From Macquaria australasica (taxonomy: Eukaryota; Chordata; Actinopteri; Centrarchiformes; Percichthyidae), in the NCBI GenBank assembly GCA_005408345.1, contig SEMN01000451.1, positions 1-64,000 on the forward strand: 64,000 nucleotides of DNA. Direction: 5' to 3'. Of the stretch, positions 57,735 through 64,000 are shown piece by piece. Numbering within the stretch: the first letter of the stretch is position 1; every line of letters begins with the position of its first letter. The translations under genes and the position numbers were made by a program. The notes below the pieces were generated by a model. That model was not told the origin of the DNA. It worked only from the letters and a program-made list of their open reading frames with translations, and did no database searches.

Positions 57735-59845
57735 GGTGCATTTTTGTTGTGAGTTTCAAGGAGAAATTTCACTGTACAAAAAAATGGATGACCGGCTTTC
57801 ATGGAACGACATCCTTCAATTATCAATTCAGAATGCCAGAAGGCCGACACTGCTGACATGAGGCAAGACAGATTTCTGATGTTTCCCCATGTGGCATCAC
57901 CCCCATAATAAAGCAGCAGGAGCCAGGGCCCGACCTACCAGAGAGAAATCAATTTTCCAAAGCAAAACATCTTTGGCTCCTATGGGAGACCCTGGTCAAT
58001 GAGCCAAAAATATATATGTAGGTGAAATTAAATAGGCAGCTGTTGTATGTTGTATTACACCTCATCAAAGGCTGCTTTCACCCTGCTTAGTATCATGAAA
58101 CTGTACGCTGACAGAACGAACAACAGCTTGAGAGATAGAAATTATTGGGGACTGTAAACAATAACCACAAAAAAACAGCACTTGGCGACAGCAGCAGCAC
58201 TAAAAAAAAAGTGAATTTATTGCTTACGTTTAAAAAAAAAAAGGCAAATCGAGTACAGTGCGGCAGTAAATTAAATCAGAAAGCCGCTGCAAAATGGGTA
58301 ATGCCAGACGTGTATCTCAGCATTACATGGAACGGCAACTAATGTGTGTCAGTCTGCCTGTCACGCAAAATGAACAGCCCAGGGGTTGTTTGGTGCAAAT
58401 TAAATTCCAACGATGGGTGAAGTCACATTTTAAAAAAGCAATCTAATTAAATTGCCGTGCACGGTCATGTATCTTAAATTACATGCCAACACCATGCAAA
58501 TGCAGAAAAACTAACACCAGATGCAGATTTCAAGCACATGGCTGCTGTGGTGTTTGACAAGAGACACCCCATGAACATGTTTATGTAGGATGAGATTAAA
58601 GCAAAAATCCACAAGTAATTTTATTTTCACAGCTTTGCCTTTGTTTGGAACTTTGCCTTTCATTTTTTGTGTATTGTATTGTAACCCCCAACCCTACCTG
58701 CCGAGATGATACAACAACACAAAATCTAATTTCTCTGGCAATTTCCGCATCCAACGTCATGGTTCTTTTCAACACAAAGCAAGAGATCAAATTCCCCTTA
58801 ACCTCGAGAAGAAAGGGGAAGGAGTGGGAGGGTGGGGGGGCTTTCAAGAGTTTATCCAATGACATTCAGAAGCTGTGAACTTGTTGATGTGCTGGATCAG
58901 GGCTGAAATTGAATTGAATTATGAGAGGCCACCCTGTGCACACAGCTTTGATGTCGGGGGAGGCGGGTCGGTGACAAGGTGAAGGTGAGGAGGGGCGAAG
59001 AAGGGGAGAGAACCATTATGTTCAGGTCGAAGGGGGAGGATGAGTGTTCCCATCAGATGCAGCCGCTGAGCCTTTCCAATCTGACTCACAGAGGAGACAG
59101 AAAGAGACAACAAAGGCACGTGGACAGACCAAGAGTCGAGAGATGAGTTTTCAACAAGGGAGGGAGGGAGACACGGACAGGAAGACAGGGTACAGTCTGG
59201 GAAGGCAAAAGGCATAGGACACAGCACTGCAGGCATAAATCTGACCTGTAGTTTTTATTTGCTCTGAGCCATCGTGGAGACTTGACATTTTGTAACCGTT
59301 CCACTAAAATTAACTCTGTAGTACAAGCAAACCAGGAGTTGTAAAACATGTCCCACTTGGTGTAATTTCCTATGTGTGTTTGTGATTAAATTCACACTTG
59401 TAATGAACTGTATCTCAGTTCTCTTAAGAAGAATGTGACTCATGTTTCCAACCCAAATGGAAGCACCGAGCTACAGTAAAGGAAAAAGCACTCCAGAGTT
59501 TGATAACCTGCTCCTAGAGTGTACGCTACACTTAAAATTGGTATCACATTTGAAGAACTTCTTAACTTCTGTACATTCCTACCTAGCCAAAATATCAGTA
59601 GACACTACTATTACTAAATTCACCATCCAAAATAAATAAAGTTTATTATTATCCATAGGCCACAAATATAACGAATTTAAAGAAAAAAAGAAAGAAATTC
59701 TGAAGAGTTACATAAAACTGCTCCAAATATTCTTAGTGTTTAATGCTGCGAACAGGAATGTATGGTACTAGCATCCAGGTTCTATTAGGGACATGTAAGT
59801 TACAAATACTGTATACGCACACACACACCAAAAAAAACTCCAAAG
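57735..59845. other. Host non-coding DNA
   Basis: No gene is seen. 58380-58480 has AATTAAATT and TCTAATTAAATTG motifs in unique sequence. 58920-59230 is purine-rich, and its minus-strand ORFs are low complexity. Confidence 0.45.
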
Positions 59846-60140
59846 CAGTGGTATCCAACCTTTTTGGCTTGTGTGAAATGAAGCACTTGTGACCACCCTT
59901 TAACACAGGTCAAAACATGAGCTGTAAACAGAACAACCACAGAATGACATTTTATTTTCAGATAGTTTTATCTAAAGGACTTTTAGAGGCCCAAAGAGGT
60001 AAAAAGTATCCAATATTTCACAAGATAAAAACAAAAATTAGAGAAAAGTCAAAAAACATAATCCCTTTAACTATTGTGTGACCACTTAGGTTTTACATTG
60101 GGACGCCCCCCACCCATCCCACTGGCTGGGAAGCACCACT
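59846..60140. mobile_element. hAT-like MITE ('CAGTGGT...CCAACC' ends)
   Basis: The left end CAGTGGTATCCAACCTTTTT and the minus-strand right end AGTGGTGCTTCCCAGCC resemble the ends of a common fish hAT-type repeat. The interior includes GTGACCACC and GTGTGACCACTTAGG in mirrored positions. Non-coding; no clear target duplication seen. Confidence 0.5.
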
Positions 60141-60256
60141 CTACAGCATTTTGGAGGGAAGTGTAATCAAATTTTACTCTTAAAAGTTCAACTGTGAAAG
60201 AACCATTTTTTAATTATGCTTATTGTGACATAGCAAAAGTGTGTTTTCTTGGCCTT

Positions 60257-60354
60257 AATGAAATAGTTGAACATTTTGAGATAAACGCTTAATCACTTTT
60301 TTTTTTAGCCAGGAGGCTATTAGCTTAGCTTAGCATAAAGATTGGAAGCAGGGG
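60257..60354 (+). repeat. Left half of the 25670-type MITE
   Basis: ATGAAATAGTTGAACATTTT, then AGCCAGGAGGCTATTAGC and TTAGCTTAGCATAAAGATTG, as in the left end of the element at 25670-26030. Confidence 0.6.
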
Positions 60355-61960
60355 CTCTTCTCGCTACATGAAATGAACAGTGAATCTCTACTTGCTTGGC
60401 AATCACATCTGCATAATTATTGTTAATGATTTCTTTGAGACTATATCAATCATGCCTGGTTTTGATAAAGTTGGCCTACTGTGCCAAAAATGTCAGAATG
60501 ATGAATTTTGTGAATATTGTTCGGTTGGTCAGCGGTGAGTGAAAAAGTAATTCTGTGCAAACTTTCCATCTGCTCTGAGATATTATCATCCAGCTCTCTT
60601 CTTGTGAGGTACATGAGGCTACAGCTCACCTGTGAAACAGCTGTGTCAGGGCCATTAGATGGGTGAGAGAGAAAAGAATAGAGTCACTGGCTGTGAATTA
60701 ATAAGGTCCAGTCTGAGACAGAGGCGTGATGCTTGGCGCGTTGCGAGCTCAGTGCCAGGGTTCACTTGTAAAACCAGCCAGCCTCCCAGGGCATCATTAC
60801 AAGCTCCTACACACCTGCCTCGGAGGGAACACCAGCTATTGTAAGGTGTGTGTGCATGTGTGTGTCAGTGTCAGGGCTGCAGGGTACAGAGGTGATTTTA
60901 CATTGGGTGATTTTACAGTGTGTACTGCAGGAATTTCAGGACTTCTCTTCCAATTTTTGATTAAATCGTTTCAAGTTTTAATTACTTTAAATAAACAAAC
61001 TTTGGAAGCAGCAAGAAAATTGCTGTTTCCAAAGGGTATCAAGTTATTTCTTTGCCACAACTCAGAAAATACCTCTTGTAGTTCCTCAGTTTGGTTACTC
61101 AAAAGAATTTTAAAGCAAACACAGATCTCCCCAGGGGCGAGTGACAACAAAAACAAGCAGCAGCTCTGAGATGAGCAACTTCTAAGACTCAACAGGCGAA
61201 ACATAAATCACCTGGAAAACTTTCCTGGAACATACTACGACTGGAAGCCCTTCATTCTGTAATAAAGCTATTGCTACACCAGGAGGCAGATTGCTTCTCT
61301 GTAGTCACAACCTCTCTCCTCCTTCCACTTGTATTACCTCGGAAATAACACACAATCCTTTCCCAGGCTCTGCTGAGGCGAGAAGTTCATTACATGCTTT
61401 CTGCTATATCACAGAGGTTCATTGCTTGACTTCCTGAAAGCTTTAACTTTGGTAGTGCTAGTGTGTTAAGCAATGGACATAATATTTGAGCTTTTTGCCA
61501 TAGAGCAACATACTACAAGCATTTAGTGTTTTACTTAAAGTATTAGTTTGCAAAAAAGTGTATTTCCAAAATTGTCAGAGTTAAACAAGACTTTTGCTGC
61601 TTTCAAATGGAACTTGTGAACTCGTGGTTACAACATCGGAAGTCGTGTACATGATATGCTTGGCGTTCAAATGGTAAACCGTGAGAACACCGCTGCTAGG
61701 CAACGGTAACATGTACGCCAAAAGACTACTCGTTGTTCTCATTCTTCGCTTCTTTCCAAGAAATGTTGACTTACTTTCTATTTACCTCAATATTTTCCTT
61801 AGACATATTATAAAATTACAAAGAAAAACTCTATACGACTAAAATTTAAATATATTAGCTTAATAAAAATGAACTTCCATGGCCCAGTTAAAGTGTAGCC
61901 TGTCACTTACAAGATCATGAATACCACAAGAGGGGGGCGTTCATATGGACTCTTCTCGTA

Positions 61961-62082
61961 AGCTAATAGTCTCCTGGCTCTAGCTCCATACAGCACAGAC
62001 ATTAGAGTGGTATCAATCTTCTCATGTAACTCTCAGCAAGAAAGTGAATGAGCATATATCCTAATATCCCAAAAACTATTTC
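61961..62082 (+). repeat. Right half of the 25670-type MITE
   Basis: AGCTAATAGTCTCCTGGCTC mirrors the left half at 60257-60354. It is followed by GAGTGGTATCAATCTTCTCA, CTCTCAGCAAGAAAGTGAAT and CCCAAAAACTATTTC, the expected right end. Confidence 0.6.
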
Positions 62083-63413
62083 TCCAAGCATTTGATTGCG
62101 TTCTGAGCTAAAAGAAGCATCCAACAGAAACAGGGACTAAAAGCTTTACAGACTTTACAGTTTCAAATGACATGCTAGAATGCTAAAAGTGTGTCTTTGG
62201 TATCAGTTTTCATGCACTAAAATATACGGCAGCAATGACCTTTTAAGTACTGGAAAACACTTTTTGTTTAGCATGTGGAATTCAAGTAGCACTATTAAAG
62301 CATTAGCTTTAGATCAATTATTGACTTTTAAGAATTAGAGCTGGCATTAAATTTGTGGATGTGGATCTCTCGTGGGTGTAGTTTCTTGTCTGAAAGACAA
62401 TGTAAAACTTTTAAGCTAACTTGAACCATTTTCTATATAAATTCAGACCCATGTGGGGGAAAAAGCACTGGAACCCACCACAGAAACACTTTAGAGCTGT
62501 AGGACTACCAACTGCAATGGCCCTATAACACTCAAAACTGTAAAAACTCTTTTATAGCAAGATTTCTGAACCTACAGTATTATATAAAACTATTTACAGA
62601 ATGAACCAGGCAAATCTGTTTGTCCACCATTAAGCGATTACCATTGTTGGTTCTCTTACAGATGGGGGGGGGGGTTTGAGACTGGAAGAAAGGGCAGAGT
62701 AAAGAGAGTGCAACAGTCGGTAAATCAAAGGAGATCAACATCTGTTGAGCCAGACAAAACAAATGAAGAGATTCTTGCTTACTTGACACAGTTCTCAAAC
62801 AAACTTTCCGCCCGTAACAGCTGGTCTACACTTTTTAATCCTGGATTACACACCCAAATCATTGCATTAGCTGCCCTCTGTGCATTCATCCTGCATACAG
62901 GGGATCCAAATAACCATTTGTCATCATGCCAGTTCTTTTAACTTTCAGCAACTGAAACAACGGGTACATTTTGACTGTTTCTAAATCATTTCTCTTGTGG
63001 ATTTAGCAAATATTAAGCAGTAAATATAGCTGCATCTGAATATTTAATCCAGAAAAATTGAAATTAAAATTGTTTCACATTATTTCACAGAATTCTTTGA
63101 ACACACAGCTCATTGTCACTTCACATATGCACTGACACATACACCATATGCCAATGTTTTGAGGTGACTCACAGATGTAACCCTAACTCATTTCCTTTCA
63201 CCTCTGTATAATGTTCACAGCACCTTATAGATTTTGAAGTTTAAGCAGCCTGTCAGGTGCGTGTTGCCGTGTTAACTGCTCTACCAGAAGAACTGAGGCC
63301 GTTTCTCACTACACTCTAAATCTCTAGACAAACCCAGCAACACGCACGCTGCATGCTAAAAACCCTCTTCAATATTCATGGAGAGTTGGTTTTTCCGATG
63401 CCAGCGTAGTCAG
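62083..63413. other. Host non-coding DNA
   Basis: No gene is seen; only short ORFs without support. A run of nine to ten G lies at about 62665-62674. Confidence 0.5.
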
Positions 63414-63439
63414 ACACCCCGCTGAGTTTAGCGGGGTGT
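63414..63439. other. Perfect 10-bp hairpin, 6-base loop
   Basis: ACACCCCGCT (63414-63423) and AGCGGGGTGT (63430-63439) are exact complements around GAGTTT. The stem is GC-rich. Function unknown. Confidence 0.8.
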
Positions 63440-63500
63440 GGCTGGGATTCGCAGCAGAGGTGACTGAGGAGGGGGGTCGCGTGCACATGAGTGCATCCCG

Positions 63501-63536
63501 ATGACGGCATGTTTAAAAATAGTGGCATGCCGTCAT
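63501..63536. other. Perfect 11-bp inverted repeat, 14-base spacer
   Basis: ATGACGGCATG (63501-63511) and CATGCCGTCAT (63526-63536) are exact complements around an AT-rich spacer. Each arm contains TGACG, a CRE half-site. It could be a paired protein-binding site rather than an RNA structure. Confidence 0.8.
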
Positions 63537-63539
63537 GCG

Positions 63540-64000
63540 GAGCAGGTCTCAGGAGGATCGGAGGGGGTGAATTCAGCAGTGTGTGGCATGCTCTTCACTC
63601 TCTCTCTCTCTCATGTTGTGGATCAAGGCACCAGTACTCCCAGTAAGGAATGAGATCACTCGGAGTGGACGGAGGCTGTCAAAGATCCTCACCGTCTGTC
63701 ATATCGTCACTACTTTGGTGGTCTGTCTGTACTGCGACTGCAGGCTGTTGAAGCAAATTCATGTTGGAGTTTTGTGTTTCTGACAAGTTATTCTGACGCA
63801 CAGTGATTTATAGGAGAGGAGAGAATAATACATTTAATTTATAAAAATACAAATAATAACCAAGTTGAGTTTTTGAGACCTGGGAAAACACCAACATTGC
63901 TAATATGAAGTCTGACGGAACAAGACGCCGGTGATGGAAAGCAACACATTTACTCAAGTTCTGTACTTAAGTAACATTTTGAGGTACTTTTTCTTCACTT
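63540..64000. other. Sequence downstream of the hairpins; 66-codon ORF of doubtful status
   Basis: A plus-strand ORF (63583-63783) would encode a short peptide with a hydrophobic stretch (ILTVCHIVTTLVVCLYC). It starts in a CT simple repeat and has no other support. Nothing further is seen. Confidence 0.3.

Noticed and set aside
1..64000. CRISPR array, rRNA, functional tRNA, bacterial operons
   Set aside because: None seen. Tandem simple repeats lack spacer structure, and tRNA-like boxes occur only in degraded SINE-type repeats.

Overview
The window is nuclear DNA of a bony fish, most likely a spiny-rayed (percomorph) teleost. The basis is a Tc1-like transposon, two CR1/L2/Rex-type LINEs, several short inverted-repeat DNA elements of kinds I recall from percomorph genomes, abundant CA/GT microsatellites, and long AT-rich, CpG-poor, gene-poor stretches. 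No bacterial features, rRNA, intact tRNA or CRISPR array were seen.

Positions 1-10735 are a nest of mobile and viral DNA. A 5'-truncated LINE (minus strand) fills 1 to about 890. From about 891 to 7140 lies a compact, intronless, CpG-richer block that looks like a fragment of a large DNA virus: plus-strand ORFs (891-5099), minus-strand ORFs (7103-5358) and convergent poly(A) signals only 36 bases apart. One minus-strand gene is clearly a ubiquitin-specific-protease (USP) family deubiquitinase. An endogenous alloherpesvirus or Teratorn-like element is my leading guess, but no hallmark gene (polymerase, terminase, capsid) lies in the window, so the viral family is inference. The block is decaying: nearly every ORF carries a frameshift, and a Tc1-like element (1155-2795) sits inside the first gene with its TA target duplication intact. 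A second, nearly full-length but frameshifted LINE (about 7145-10735) bounds the block on the right.

Positions 10736-64000 look like host intergenic or intronic DNA. Two protein-coding signals stand out. A single-exon coiled-coil ORF (41903-43030, plus) is built from seven copies of a repeat of about 38 residues and has one amber codon at codon 10 of an otherwise open frame. A 214-bp exon (46760-46973, minus) has good splice sites and encodes a charged helix followed by a membrane segment. A second membrane-segment ORF at about 28350-28190 (minus) is phase-compatible and could belong to the same gene. If so, much of the right part of the window is intron of a minus-strand membrane-protein gene that I cannot name.

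The rest is repeats: two TTA-flanked Harbinger-like MITEs, palindromic MITEs, hAT-like elements, an LTR-like segment, SINE remnants and a microsatellite-dense tract (45.8-47.9 kb). Two perfect hairpins lie in a GC-richer patch near 63.4-63.5 kb.
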